In this document: positions 30,747 through 40,265 of the stretch, piece after piece
Numbering within the stretch: the stretch's first letter is position 1
Layout of the letters: each line of letters starts with the position of its first letter
Assembly: GCA_947589235.1 (NCBI GenBank)
Contig: CANQAX010000005.1
Span: 1 to 40,265, forward strand
Origin: an uncultured Clostridia bacterium
GTDB taxonomy: Bacteria; Bacillota; Clostridia; Christensenellales; Borkfalkiaceae
Direction of reading: 5' to 3'
DNA: 40,265 nt
Position numbers and translations under genes: made by a program
Notes under the pieces: model-generated
Told to the model about the DNA's origin: nothing
Database searches by the model: none
The model's input: only the letters and a program-made list of their open reading frames with translations

Positions 30747-30775
30747 TTTCCTTTTGGAGGGCGATATGATAAAAT
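30747..30775 (+). promoter_or_regulatory. Candidate tig-clpP-clpX promoter
   Basis: -10 TAAAAT (30770-30775) lies 17 bases after a weak -35 TTTCCT (30747-30752). No CtsR-type direct repeat or CIRCE element was seen near it. Confidence 0.4.
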
Positions 30776-30823
30776 AGTTTCGATTGCAAGAAAGACGAAT
30801 CGCAATAAACAGGAGTAACGAAC

Positions 30824-32218
30824 ATGAAGTATCAAGCGACACCCGCCGAAAAGAGCACAGTCAAAATCGAGATGGAGTTCACGCCCGAAGAGTGGGCGGC
30901 GGCGAACGACAAGGCGTACCTTCAGAACAGAAAGAAGTACGCGGTGAACGGCTTCCGCAAGGGGAAGGTCCCCAAGCACGTCTTGGAGCTGTACTACGGC
31001 AAGGGGCTCTTCTATGAGGACGCCCTCAACGACCTCTTCACCGAGCACTACGAGGAGATCCTCGGCAAGGAAGAGAAGAACTTCACCGTCGTCGGGGAGC
31101 CCTCCGTATCGCTCGGCGACGACTTTTCGGAGGAGCACGTCGTCATCGTGGCGACCGCGCCCGTCAAGCCCGACGTCACCATCGAAAAATACACGGGTAT
31201 AAAAATCCGCAAAGTCGAGTATACTGTTACGGACGCCGACGTGGATGCGGACATCGAGGCGACGCGCGAGCGCATCGCGGAGAGCGTCGAAGTCACCGAC
31301 CGCCCCGCCGCCATGCACGACGTCGCGAACATCGACTTCGTCGGCAAGGCGGACGGCAAGGAATTCGAGGGCGGAAGCGCCAAGGGGTACGACCTCACGC
31401 TCGGCTCGGGGCAGTTCATTCCCGGCTTTGAGGAGGGGGTCGTCGGCATGAACGTCGGCGAGACGCGCGACATCGACGTCGTGTTCCCCGCGGACTATCA
31501 GTCGGAGGAGCTCCGCGGCAAGCCCGCCGTGTTCACCGTCACCCTCAACAAGCTCACGGGGAAGAAGCTCCCCGAGCTCGACGAGGCATTCGCCAAGAAG
31601 CTCGGCTCGGACAGCGTGGAGGCATACCGCGCGAAGGTGCGCGATCGCCTCGAGCAGAACGCAAAGAGCCGCTCCCGCAACGAGACGGAGGACAACATCG
31701 TCTCCGAGATCGCCAAGACCGCATCGGCGGAGATCCCCGACGCGATGGTCGAGCGGCAGGAGGACGTCTCTCTCCAGAGAATGGAGTACAATCTCATGTA
31801 TCAGGGCATCCGCCTCGACGACTACCTGAAGTACGTCGGCACGACGCGCGAGGAATACAAGAAGAACTTCTATGAGGAAGCGCGCCGCTCCGTCCTTCAC
31901 CAGCTCATCGTCGAAAAGCTCATCGCCGAGCTCAACATCACCGCCTCCGAGGAGGAGATCGCGGCGAAGGTCGCGGAGCAGGCGGCGAGCGTCGGGAAGG
32001 AGCCCGAGGAATACAAAAAGACGATGGACCCCCGCCAGCTCGAGTACATCGAGGGGGACATCAAGGTCACGAAGCTGTTCGACTACTTGCAGGAGAACAA
32101 CGAGATGGTGACCGAAGCGCCCGAAGAGAAGGCGCCCGAGGCGACCGCTTCGCCCGAAGCCGCGGAAAAGCCCGCGCCCAAGCCCCGCAAGAAGGCTGCA
32201 AAGAAGGAGGCTGAATAA
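30824..32218 (+). CDS. tig: Trigger factor
   Basis: The ribosome-bound chaperone and peptidyl-prolyl isomerase. It has 464 residues. The N-terminal ribosome-binding domain (about 1-110) contains the signature GFRKGKVPKHVLE at about 43-55. The FKBP-type domain (about 150-235) shows ANIDFVGKADGKEFEGG and LTLGSGQFIPGFEEGVVGM. The helical C-terminal domain extends to about 430. The last 35 residues are an Ala/Pro/Glu tail ending in a Lys-rich stretch (PRKKAAKKEAE), which is not part of the core fold. AGGAG precedes the ATG. Its stop codon is followed directly by the clpP ATG. Confidence 0.97.
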   Translation: MKYQATPAEKSTVKIEMEFTPEEWAAANDKAYLQNRKKYAVNGFRKGKVPKHVLELYYGKGLFYEDALNDLFTEHYEEILGKEEKNFTVVGEPSVSLGDDFSEEHVVIVATAPVKPDVTIEKYTGIKIRKVEYTVTDADVDADIEATRERIAESVEVTDRPAAMHDVANIDFVGKADGKEFEGGSAKGYDLTLGSGQFIPGFEEGVVGMNVGETRDIDVVFPADYQSEELRGKPAVFTVTLNKLTGKKLPELDEAFAKKLGSDSVEAYRAKVRDRLEQNAKSRSRNETEDNIVSEIAKTASAEIPDAMVERQEDVSLQRMEYNLMYQGIRLDDYLKYVGTTREEYKKNFYEEARRSVLHQLIVEKLIAELNITASEEEIAAKVAEQAASVGKEPEEYKKTMDPRQLEYIEGDIKVTKLFDYLQENNEMVTEAPEEKAPEATASPEAAEKPAPKPRKKAAKKEAE

Positions 32219-32824
32219 ATGAAGGACGTGCTCATTCCCTATGTCGTCGAGCGGACCGCGGGCGGCGAGCGGAGCTTTGACCTCTATTCCCGCCTGTTGG
32301 AGGACCGCATCGTGTTCCTCTCGGGTGAGATCGACGACGCGACCGCGAACACCGTGGTGGCACAGCTCATCTACCTCGAGGGGAAGGACCCGACCAAGGA
32401 CGTGAGCCTGTACATCAACAGCCCGGGCGGCTCGGTCTCGGCGGGCATGGCGATCTATGACACGATGAACTACATCCGCTGCGACGTCTCGACCATCTGC
32501 GTCGGGCTCGCGGCGAGCATGGGGGCGTTCCTCCTCGCGGCGGGGACCAAGGGGAAGCGGTACGCCCTGAAGAACAGCGAGATCATGATCCATCAGCCCC
32601 TCGGCGGGGCGCAGGGTCAGGCGAGCGACATCCGCATTCAGGCGGACCACATCCAGCGCATCAAGGAGCGGATGACCAAGATCCTCGCCGAAAACACGGA
32701 CAAGTCCTACGAGCAGATCGCCCGCGATACCGACCGCGACAACTATCTCACCGCGGACGAGGCAAAGGAGTACGGTCTCATCGACATGGTGTACGAGAAG
32801 CGGGACCGCGCCGAAACGAAATAA
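32219..32824 (+). CDS. clpP: ATP-dependent Clp protease proteolytic subunit
   Basis: The serine peptidase that forms a 14-subunit chamber and works with ClpX (and ClpC where present). It has 201 residues. The catalytic triad is visible: Ser100 in GLAASMGAF, His125 in IMIHQPLGG, Asp174 in [27 protein letters not shown] is the conserved oxyanion-side segment. The N-terminus is short ([11 protein letters not shown]), as in Bacillota. The ATG abuts the tig stop codon, so translation is coupled. clpX follows after 11 bases. Confidence 0.97.
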   Translation: MKDVLIPYVVERTAGGERSFDLYSRLLEDRIVFLSGEIDDATANTVVAQLIYLEGKDPTKDVSLYINSPGGSVSAGMAIYDTMNYIRCDVSTICVGLAASMGAFLLAAGTKGKRYALKNSEIMIHQPLGGAQGQASDIRIQADHIQRIKERMTKILAENTDKSYEQIARDTDRDNYLTADEAKEYGLIDMVYEKRDRAETK

Positions 32825-32835
32825 CGGAGTCAAGA

Positions 32836-34065
<1,230 letters not shown>

Positions 34066-34087
34066 GATTTCCGAAAAGCAGGAATGG

Positions 34088-34150
34088 GGGCGGAAAACCG
34101 CCCAAAAAAAGGACCGCCGAGATTGCCTCGGCGGTCCGAATTTTTAATTT
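34088..34150. terminator. Bidirectional terminators between clpX and tpiA
   Basis: Hairpin GGGCGG/CCGCCC (34088-34103) is followed by an A-run. An 11-bp hairpin GGACCGCCGAG/CTCGGCGGTCC (34111-34137) is followed by GAATTTTTAATTTT. On the minus strand the 11-bp hairpin is followed by seven T, a good end for tpiA. Confidence 0.85.
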
Positions 34151-34899
34151 TACTTGTCGAAGTTGACGACCGTCGCGAAGTCCGCAGCCTTCAGCGAGGC
34201 GCCGCCGATGAGCCCGCCGTCGATCTCGGGCTGTGCCATCAGCCCCTTGGCATTCTTGGCATTCATCGAGCCGCCGTACTGGATGCGCATTCTGCCGACG
34301 TTCTTGCCCGCGTAGACCTTCTTCATGCGCTTGCGGATGTAGCCGATGGTCTCGTTCGCCTGCTCGTCCGTTGCCGTCCTGCCCGTTCCGATCGCCCAGA
34401 TGGGCTCGTACGCGATGACGATCTTCGAGAAGTCCTCGATGCCCTGAAAATCGATTGCGATCTGGCGGTCGAGCACCTTCTCGGTGAGCCCGCCCTCGCG
34501 CTCCTCGAGGCTCTCGCCGATGCACACGATGGGGGTGAGCCCCGCGGAGAGAGCGGCGAGCGTGCGCTTGTTGACCGTCTCGTCCGTCTCGCCGAAGTAC
34601 TGCCTTCTCTCGCTGTGCCCGACGATGACGTACTGCACGCCGTATTCCTTCAGCATGTTCGCCGAGATCTCGCCCGTGAACGCGCCCTTTTCGGCGAAGT
34701 GGACGTTCTGCGCGCCGAGGCGGATCTTCGAGCCGTGCACCGCCTTCTTGACGGCGGGGATGTCGATGGCGGGAACGCACACGACGACGTCGCACTTTGC
34801 GTCCTTGACGAGGGGCTTCAGCGCCTTCACGAGCTCGACCGCCTCGGAGGCGGTGTTGTTCATCTTCCAGTTTCCCGCAATGATGGGTCTCCTTGCCAT
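34150..34899 (-). CDS. tpiA: Triosephosphate isomerase
   Basis: It interconverts dihydroxyacetone phosphate and glyceraldehyde 3-phosphate. It has 249 residues, a normal TIM-barrel length. The catalytic residues are present: Lys12 in GNWKMN, His95 in VIVGHSERR, Glu165 in IAYEPIWAIGTG. The phosphate-binding loop is IQYGGSMN and the C-terminal GLIGGASL. The start at 34899 (MARRPIIAGNWK) is chosen for the AAGGAG site and the family N-terminus; a longer frame upstream runs into repeats. It lies downstream of pgk on the same strand, 376 bases away. Confidence 0.97.
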   Translation of the reverse strand: MARRPIIAGNWKMNNTASEAVELVKALKPLVKDAKCDVVVCVPAIDIPAVKKAVHGSKIRLGAQNVHFAEKGAFTGEISANMLKEYGVQYVIVGHSERRQYFGETDETVNKRTLAALSAGLTPIVCIGESLEEREGGLTEKVLDRQIAIDFQGIEDFSKIVIAYEPIWAIGTGRTATDEQANETIGYIRKRMKKVYAGKNVGRMRIQYGGSMNAKNAKGLMAQPEIDGGLIGGASLKAADFATVVNFDK

Positions 34900-34917
34900 T
34901 TGTGTATTCTCCTTATT

Positions 34918-35275
34918 TATATTTTTTGATTGGGGAGGGACAACCCCCACCCGTCCTTCGGACACCCGCCCCCTTCAAAAAGGGGCAGGTCTTGTTCCTG
35001 CGGACACCCGTATGGGTTTTGATTGGGGAGGGGGACAACCCCCACCCGTCCTTCGGACACCCGCCCCCTTCAAAAGGGGGCGGGTCTTTTTTCTACGTTT
35101 GCCCCTTCAAAAGGGGGCAGGTTTTTCCTGCGGACACCCGTATGGTTTGATTGGGGAGGGGGGGACAACCCCCACCCGTCCTTCGGACGCCCGCCCCCTT
35201 CAAAAGGGGGCAGGTCTTGTTCTACGTTTGCCCCTTCAAAAGGGGGCAGGTCTTGTTCCTGCGGACACGTATTTC
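34918..35275. repeat. Long tandem repeats between pgk and tpiA
   Basis: Three head-to-tail units start near 34924, 35016 and 35147 and are about 91, 131 and 129 bases long. Each has TTGATTGGGGAGGG, then ACAACCCCCACCCGTCCTTC, CGCCCCCTTCAAAAGGGGG and a CTGCGGACAC end. The last two units contain a second copy of the CCCCTTCAAAAGGGGG hairpin. The hairpins on the minus-strand message could end or slow transcription between pgk and tpiA. No gene was seen. Confidence 0.85.
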
Positions 35276-36583
35276 TTACTTCTTTTCGTTGAGGCAGGCG
35301 ATGCCGGGGAGCGTCTTGCCCTCGAACAGCTCGAGCGAGGCGCCGCCGCCCGTCGAGATGTGGGTGATCTTGTCGGCATAGCCGAGCTGCGCGCAGGCAG
35401 CCGCCGAGTCACCGCCGCCGACGATGGTCGTCGCGCCCTTTGCCTCCGCGAGCGCCGCCGCGACCGCATTGGTGCCCGCCGCGAGGACGGGATTCTCGAA
35501 CACGCCCATGGGTCCGTTCCAGATGACCGTCTTTGCCGTCTTGACCTTCTCCGCATACTGCTCGCGGGTCTTTTCGCCGATGTCGAGCCCCATCTTGTCC
35601 GCGGGGATGTGGTGGGAGCAGACCGTCTCGATCTCGATGGGGGCGTCGATGGGGTCGGGGAATGCCTTCGCCACGACGGTGTCGACGGGGAGGAGGAGCT
35701 CCTTGCCCGCCGCCTTCGCCTTCTCGAGCATCTCCTTGCAGTAGTCGAGTTTTTCGTCGTCCACGAGCGAGGTGCCGACTTCATAGCCCTGCGCCTTGAG
35801 GAAGGTGTACGCCATGCCGCCGCCGATGATGAGGGTATCGCACTTTTCGAGCAGGTTGGAGATGACGCCGAGCTTATCCGCGACCTTGGCGCCGCCCAAG
35901 ATGGCGACGAAGGGACGGACGGGGTGCTCGAGCGAATCCGCCATGACGGTGAGCTCCTTCTCGATGAGGAAGCCGCACACGGCGGTCTTGACGAGCCCGT
36001 ATTCGACGATCGCCGCGGTGGAGGCGTGCGAGCGGTGCGCCGTTCCGAACGCGTCGTTCACATAGATATCCGCGTAGGCGGCGAGCTTCTTGCAGAATTC
36101 GAGGTCCTTTTTCTCCTCTTCCCAGTGGAAGCGGAGGTTTTCGAGGAGCACGCATTCGCCCTCCTTGCACGCCTTGACCTTCGCCTGCGCGTCGGGACCG
36201 ACGACGTCCTTCGCGAACGTCACCTTTCCGCCCAACAGCTCGTTGAGGCGGGCTGCGACGGGGGCGAGGGTGAGCTTCTTCGGCTCGTCCTTCTTCGCCT
36301 TCTCGATGATGGCTTCCGCGGTGGTCTCGCCCTTCTCGACCTTCGCCTTATCCTTTTTATTCAGCTTGACTTCGTCCGAGAAGATGGAGTGGGGCTTGCC
36401 CATGTGCGAGCAGAGGGTGATCTTCGCGCCGTGCTCCATGAGGTAGCGGATGGTGGGAAGAGCGCCGATGATGCGGTTCTCGTCGGTGATCGCGCCGTCC
36501 TTCATCGGGACGTTGAAATCACAGCGCACGAGGACGTGCTTGCCTTTCCAATCTTTGACGTCTTTGACGGTCATCTTGTTCAT
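35276..36583 (-). CDS. pgk: Phosphoglycerate kinase
   Basis: It transfers phosphate from 1,3-bisphosphoglycerate to ADP in glycolysis. It has 435 residues, about 35 more than usual. The N-domain has [14 protein letters not shown], then an unusual Lys/Glu-rich insertion at about 66-103 between SHMGKP and [14 protein letters not shown], where most enzymes have a short loop. Further family marks are [38 protein letters not shown], the C-domain [11 protein letters not shown] and [24 protein letters not shown] lies nine bases before the ATG. It is divergent from the str operon and has its own promoter; tpiA lies downstream. Confidence 0.96.
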   Translation of the reverse strand: MNKMTVKDVKDWKGKHVLVRCDFNVPMKDGAITDENRIIGALPTIRYLMEHGAKITLCSHMGKPHSIFSDEVKLNKKDKAKVEKGETTAEAIIEKAKKDEPKKLTLAPVAARLNELLGGKVTFAKDVVGPDAQAKVKACKEGECVLLENLRFHWEEEKKDLEFCKKLAAYADIYVNDAFGTAHRSHASTAAIVEYGLVKTAVCGFLIEKELTVMADSLEHPVRPFVAILGGAKVADKLGVISNLLEKCDTLIIGGGMAYTFLKAQGYEVGTSLVDDEKLDYCKEMLEKAKAAGKELLLPVDTVVAKAFPDPIDAPIEIETVCSHHIPADKMGLDIGEKTREQYAEKVKTAKTVIWNGPMGVFENPVLAAGTNAVAAALAEAKGATTIVGGGDSAAACAQLGYADKITHISTGGGASLELFEGKTLPGIACLNEKK

Positions 36584-36623
36584 AGTCGGTTACTCCTTTC
36601 CTTTTTTATAAAATTTCCATAAC

Positions 36624-36652
36624 ATGATAATTCTTTTTCCGCCGTTTGTCAA
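36624..36652 (-). promoter_or_regulatory. pgk promoter
   Basis: On the minus strand, -35 TTGACA (36647-36652) and -10 TATCAT (36624-36629) have a 17-base spacer. The leader is about 35 bases long. Confidence 0.75.
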
Positions 36653-36716
36653 TACCTTTCCCTGAAATCCGCGGGGAAAAAGTTGCGTTTTTTGCGAAAA
36701 ATCCCATTGATTTCGT

Positions 36717-36745
36717 TTGACAAAAGCGAATTTGTTTGATAAAAT
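36717..36745 (+). promoter_or_regulatory. str operon promoter (rpsL-rpsG-fusA)
   Basis: -35 TTGACA (36717-36722) and -10 TAAAAT (36740-36745) have a 17-base spacer. They leave a leader of about 115 bases before rpsL. Confidence 0.75.
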
Positions 36746-36867
36746 TACCTGTGCCTTGAAAGGGCGTCTTTTTTCGTGCGCGTTTTTGCACCCGAGAAAA
36801 GCGATATCGTTTCTTCGGATCGAAAGATTCTGGGGATATTCCGAAATAACAGAAGGAGGTAAACAAG

Positions 36868-37239
36868 ATGCCCACGATCAATCAGCTCATCAAGAAAGGC
36901 AGAGAGCGCGAAGCGTTCAAGTCGAAGAGCCCCATTCTCGACAGATGCCCGCAGAAGCGCGGCGTATGCCTTTCCGTGACGACGACTTCCCCCAAGAAGC
37001 CCAACTCGGCTCTCCGGAAGATCGCGAGGGTGAGACTGACCAACAAGCAGGAAGGTACCGTGTACATTCCCGGCGAAGGTCACAATCTTCAGGAGCACAG
37101 CTCCGTTCTCATCCGCGGCGGAAGAGTCAAGGATCTGCCCGGCGTCCGCTATCACATCATCCGCGGCGCGCTCGATACGGCAGGCGTCGCAAAGCGGAAG
37201 CAGGCTCGCAGCAAGTACGGCGCGAAGATGCCCAAATAA
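36868..37239 (+). CDS. rpsL: 30S ribosomal protein S12
   Basis: A decoding-centre protein. It has 123 residues, starting [13 protein letters not shown]. The two loops that contact the A site are intact: [13 protein letters not shown] and [13 protein letters not shown]. The lysines whose replacement gives streptomycin resistance in other bacteria are both present. AGGAGGT precedes the ATG. It is the first gene of a str operon that is separate from rpoBC, since pgk lies directly upstream in the opposite direction. Confidence 0.97.
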   Translation: MPTINQLIKKGREREAFKSKSPILDRCPQKRGVCLSVTTTSPKKPNSALRKIARVRLTNKQEGTVYIPGEGHNLQEHSSVLIRGGRVKDLPGVRYHIIRGALDTAGVAKRKQARSKYGAKMPK

Positions 37240-37431
37240 GGTCCTCTGATTCAGAGGACACGCCGTAACTTTGCACATCACACCTTACTTATTTCGGAAT
37301 ATTCAACCCGATGTAGGTAGGCAGTATTCCCCGAGAGGGGGAGAAGGTTCGCTATCCGTCAGGACAAGCGATAGCTTAAAAGAAGGGCCTTCTGCGGGAA
37401 ACCGCACAATCTCAAAAAGGAGGAGAAATCA
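37240..37431 (+). promoter_or_regulatory. Structured rpsL-rpsG intergenic region
   Basis: 192 bases with several possible stems: GTCCTCTG/CAGAGGAC (37242-37260), TTCCCC/GGGGGA near 37327-37342, GCTATC/GATAGC (about 37352-37375), and TGCGG-GAAA-CCGCA with a GNRA-type loop near 37392-37405. In E. coli the corresponding spacer is the S7 repressor site. A similar role here is inferred only from position and structure. Confidence 0.45.
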
Positions 37432-37902
37432 ATGCCCAGAAGAGGGAGAGTTCCCAAGAGAGACGTCCTGCCCGATCCGATGTACGGAAGCAAGGTCGTC
37501 ACCAAACTCATCAACCAGATCATGCTCGACGGCGAAAAGAGCGTTGCGCAGACCATCGTCTATGACGCGTTCAAGCTGATGGGCGAAAAGCTCAACATGG
37601 ACCCCATGGAGATCTTCAAGCAGGCGCTCGCCAACATCACGCCCATGGTCGAGGTCAAGGCGCGCCGCGTCGGCGGCGCAAACTATCAGGTGCCCGTCGA
37701 GATAAGACCGGAGCGCCGCCAGACGCTTGCGATCCGCTGGCTCGTCATCAACACGAGGAAGCGCAGCGAGCGCGAAATGAGCAAGAAGCTCGCCGCCGAG
37801 CTCATGGACGCCTACAACAACACGGGCGGCTCGGTGAAGAAGAAAGAGGACACGCACAGGATGGCGGAAGCGAACAAGGCGTTCGCGCATTTCCGCTTCT
37901 GA
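37432..37902 (+). CDS. rpsG: 30S ribosomal protein S7
   Basis: The primary 16S rRNA binder that starts 30S head assembly. It has 156 residues, the normal length. Typical segments are [56 protein letters not shown] and [22 protein letters not shown] precedes the ATG. fusA starts 13 bases after its stop codon. Confidence 0.98.
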   Translation: MPRRGRVPKRDVLPDPMYGSKVVTKLINQIMLDGEKSVAQTIVYDAFKLMGEKLNMDPMEIFKQALANITPMVEVKARRVGGANYQVPVEIRPERRQTLAIRWLVINTRKRSEREMSKKLAAELMDAYNNTGGSVKKKEDTHRMAEANKAFAHFRF

Positions 37903-37915
37903 CCGAGGCATCGAC

Positions 37916-39994
37916 ATGGCAAGAGAATACGACTTAAAGCATACGAGAAACTTCGGCATCATGGCGCACATCGACGCCGGCAAGACCACGACGACCGAGC
38001 GCATCCTGTTCTACACGGGCAAGACGCACAAGCTCGGCGAAGTGCACGAAGGTGCGGCGACGATGGACTGGATGGTGCAGGAACAGGAGCGCGGCATCAC
38101 CATTACGTCCGCGGCGACGACCTGCATCTGGAAGGGCTACCGCTTCAACATCATCGATACCCCCGGTCACGTGGACTTCACGGTCGAGGTGGAGCGGTCT
38201 CTCCGCGTGCTCGACGGAGCCGTCGCGACGTTCTGCGCGAAGGGCGGCGTCGAGCCCCAGTCCGAGACGGTGTGGCGTCAGGCGGACACCTATAAGGTTC
38301 CCCGCATTGCCTACGTCAACAAGATGGACATCAACGGCGCCGACTTCTTCCGCGTCCAGAAGATGATCCGGGAGCGCCTCGGCGCCAACCCCGTTCCCGT
38401 GGAACTTCCCATCGGGAAGGAGGAGTCCTTCCGCGGCATCGTCGACCTCATCAACATGGAGGCGGAGATCTACTACGACGACCTCGGAAAGGACTTCCGC
38501 AAGGAGCCCATTCCCGCCGACATGACGGCGCTTGCGGAGGAATACCACGGCAAGCTCGTCGAGGATGCGGCGTCCGCCAACGACGCCCTCATGGAAAAGT
38601 ACTTCGAGGAGGGCGACCTCTCGCCCGAGGACATCATCGCGGGTCTCCGCGAGCGGTGCCTCCGGATGGAGGCGGTCCCCATGCTCTGCGGTTCTTCCTA
38701 TAAGAACAAGGGCGTGCAGTTCCTTCTCGATGCCGTCGTGAACTTCCTTCCGAGCCCCGTCGACGTCGACCACGTCAAGGGCGTCAACCCCGAGACGGGC
38801 GAGGAAGAGGAGAGAAAGACTTCGGACGAGGAACCCTTCGCGGGGCTCGCGTTCAAGATCGCGACCGACCCGTTCGTGGGCTCGCTCGCCTACTTCCGCT
38901 GCTATTCGGGCGTGCTCTCCGCGGGCTCCTATGTGTACAACTCCACCAAGGAGAAGAAGGAGCGCGTCGGGCGCCTCGTGCAGATGCACTCCAACGAGCG
39001 CAAGGACATCAGCGAGGTCTATTCGGGCGACATCTGCGCCATCGTCGGGCTCAAGAACACGACGACGGGCGACACGCTCTGCGACGAAAAGCACCCCATC
39101 GTGCTCGAGAAGATGGAGTTCCCCGAGCCCGTCATCCAGCTCTCCTTGGAGCCCAAGACCAAGGCTGGTCAGGAAAAGATGACGCTCGCGCTCGTCAAGC
39201 TCGCCGAGGAGGACCCCACCTTCAAGACGTACACCGACCCCGAGACGGGGCAGACCATCATCGCCGGCATGGGCGAGTTGCACCTCGACATCATCGTGGA
39301 CCGCCTTCTCCGCGAGTTCCACGTCGAAGCGAACGTCGGCGCGCCGCAGGTCGCCTACCGCGAGACCATCAAGCGCGCGGTGGACGCCGAGGGCATGTAC
39401 AAGCGCCAGTCGGGCGGCAAGGGACAGTACGGTCACTGCAAGATCCACCTGTACCCGCAGGAACCCGGCGCGGGCTACAAGTTCGAGGACATCACCGTCG
39501 GCGGCTCCATTCCCAAGGAGTATATCCCCGCCATCGACAAGGGCATTCAGGAGGCGGCGAAGAACGGCTTCCTCGCGGGCTACGAGGTCGTGGACTTCCG
39601 CGTCGAAGTGTACGACGGAAGCTATCACGAGGTCGACTCCTCGGAAATGGCGTTCAAGATCGCGGGCTCCATGGCGCTGAAGGACGGTCTCGAAAAGGCG
39701 CAGGTCGTGCTCCTTGAGCCCATCATGAAGGTGCAGATCATCACGCCCGAAGATTACTTCGGCGACCTCATGGGCAACGTGAACGGGCGCCGCGGCACCA
39801 TCGTCGGGACGGACGACCGCGCGGGCGCAAAGGTCATCGACGCCGAGATCCCGCTCTCCGAGATGTTCGGCTACGCGACCGACCTCCGTTCCCGCACGCA
39901 GGGAAGAGGGCAGTTCACCATGCAGCCCGACCACTATGCGGAGGTCCCGAAATCGGTCGCCGAGAAGATCATTATCGGGCGTACCAAGAAATAA
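37916..39994 (+). CDS. fusA: Elongation factor G
   Basis: The translocation GTPase of protein synthesis. It has 692 residues. G1 is [15 protein letters not shown] at about 17-31. The switch I threonine lies in [12 protein letters not shown], the switch II in [22 protein letters not shown], and NKMDINGAD is the guanine-specificity site. The later domains contain [18 protein letters not shown] (domain III), VAYRETIK and [12 protein letters not shown] (domain IV), and [27 protein letters not shown] (domain V; quoted in part as [18 protein letters not shown]). The complete set indicates a canonical EF-G rather than a TetM-type or EF-G2 paralogue. Confidence 0.97.
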   Translation: MAREYDLKHTRNFGIMAHIDAGKTTTTERILFYTGKTHKLGEVHEGAATMDWMVQEQERGITITSAATTCIWKGYRFNIIDTPGHVDFTVEVERSLRVLDGAVATFCAKGGVEPQSETVWRQADTYKVPRIAYVNKMDINGADFFRVQKMIRERLGANPVPVELPIGKEESFRGIVDLINMEAEIYYDDLGKDFRKEPIPADMTALAEEYHGKLVEDAASANDALMEKYFEEGDLSPEDIIAGLRERCLRMEAVPMLCGSSYKNKGVQFLLDAVVNFLPSPVDVDHVKGVNPETGEEEERKTSDEEPFAGLAFKIATDPFVGSLAYFRCYSGVLSAGSYVYNSTKEKKERVGRLVQMHSNERKDISEVYSGDICAIVGLKNTTTGDTLCDEKHPIVLEKMEFPEPVIQLSLEPKTKAGQEKMTLALVKLAEEDPTFKTYTDPETGQTIIAGMGELHLDIIVDRLLREFHVEANVGAPQVAYRETIKRAVDAEGMYKRQSGGKGQYGHCKIHLYPQEPGAGYKFEDITVGGSIPKEYIPAIDKGIQEAAKNGFLAGYEVVDFRVEVYDGSYHEVDSSEMAFKIAGSMALKDGLEKAQVVLLEPIMKVQIITPEDYFGDLMGNVNGRRGTIVGTDDRAGAKVIDAEIPLSEMFGYATDLRSRTQGRGQFTMQPDHYAEVPKSVAEKIIIGRTKK

Positions 39995-40050
39995 GGCGCA
40001 GGGAAAGGGCACTTTCGGGGGAAATTTCGCAAAAATCTTTCGTAAAGTGA

Positions 40051-40079
40051 TTGCAAATTTCCGAACGATGCGCTATAAT
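40051..40079 (+). promoter_or_regulatory. tuf promoter
   Basis: -35 TTGCAA (40051-40056) and -10 TATAAT (40074-40079) have a 17-base spacer. tuf can therefore be transcribed apart from fusA. The leader of about 110 bases contains a stem with arms TTTCGGTCC/GGACCGGAAA and a GCGA loop (about 40132-40155). Confidence 0.75.
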
Positions 40080-40196
40080 AAGATTCGGCAAGCGGTTTCA
40101 GCTTGATATCAGCGAATGATAGATAGCTGCGCTTTCGGTCCGCGAGGACCGGAAAAGGTTATCAAAAAATAAAAATTTATCGGAGGAAAACTCAAA

Positions 40197-40265
40197 ATGG
40201 CAAAGGCAAAATTCGACAGAAGCAAGCCCCACGTCAACATCGGTACCATCGGCCACGTTGACCAC
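40197..40265 (+). CDS. tuf: Elongation factor Tu, partial (cut by window end)
   Basis: Only the first 23 codons are in the window: [20 protein letters not shown] and then VDH. This is the diagnostic EF-Tu N-terminus leading into the G1 loop (GHVDHGKTT), which lies beyond the edge. CGGAGG (40181-40186) precedes the ATG. EF-Tu delivers aminoacyl-tRNA to the ribosome. Confidence 0.96.
   Translation, partial: MAKAKFDRSKPHVNIGTIGHVDH

Noticed and set aside
34484..36622. Long plus-strand frame across tpiA and pgk
   Set aside because: It is antisense to two clear enzyme genes and passes through tandem repeats.
39995..40050. Terminator after fusA
   Set aside because: Only a weak GAAAG/CTTTC pairing is present without a T-run, so read-through to tuf cannot be excluded.

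Overview
The window looks like a chromosomal segment from a GC-rich member of the Clostridia (Bacillota). The evidence is gene content and order (rpsO-pnp, plsX-rnc-smc-ftsY, ylxM-ffh-rpsP-khpA, tig-clpP-clpX, rpsL-rpsG-fusA-tuf), strong AGGAGG-type ribosome binding sites, sigma-A promoters with 17-base spacers, an endospore-former-style SpoVB-like flippase and a MazF/EndoA-type toxin. Coding regions are strongly G+C-rich with G/C third positions. The species cannot be named from the sequence alone. No rRNA, tRNA, transposase, integrase, prophage or CRISPR array was seen.

Layout. 1-964: gene-free, with palindromic dispersed repeats, a terminator and a 24-bp tandem repeat. 965-3901 (minus strand): an alpha/beta-hydrolase lipoprotein co-transcribed with a MarR regulator, a secreted BspA-related protein, and a small XRE-type regulator. 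4003-4332: a small membrane protein divergent from that regulator. 4351-5146: a hairpin and a 12-copy, 35-bp tandem array. 5147-7724: rpsO-pnp. 7796-8143: mazF, with no antitoxin gene beside it. 8323-14579: plsX-rnc-smc-ftsY, tightly packed. 14617-16765: a two-gene restriction-modification cassette. 16806-19372: ylxM-ffh-rpsP-khpA. 19565-23356: an XRE-type regulator divergent from a 1147-residue adhesin-like lipoprotein. 23357-25949: pgi between inverted copies of a dispersed repeat. 25950-28521: the SpoVB-like flippase, divergent from a LysM protein and a 217-residue Cys-rich protein. 28594-30658: rqcH and a small membrane protein. 30824-34065: tig-clpP-clpX. 34150-36583: pgk and tpiA, separated by tandem repeats. 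36717-40265: rpsL-rpsG-fusA and the start of tuf.

Most of the window is housekeeping: translation (S15, S12, S7, S16, EF-G, EF-Tu), RNA processing (PNPase, RNase III), co-translational targeting (FtsY, Ffh, YlxM), chromosome organisation (SMC), ribosome rescue and protein quality control (RqcH, trigger factor, ClpP, ClpX) and glycolysis (Pgi, Pgk, TpiA). Accessory material sits between these blocks.

The observations most worth checking are these. (1) Two XRE-regulator/divergent-membrane-or-surface-protein modules each carry a palindrome exactly filling the 17-base -35/-10 spacer. (2) At two loci a terminator hairpin and the next gene's -35 box are the same bases. (3) A restriction-modification cassette separates ftsY from ylxM-ffh. 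(4) Several families of palindromic and tandem repeats occur, including a 12 x 35 bp array that appears to be an amplified half of a dispersed element. No wholly new multi-gene system could be demonstrated from sequence alone.
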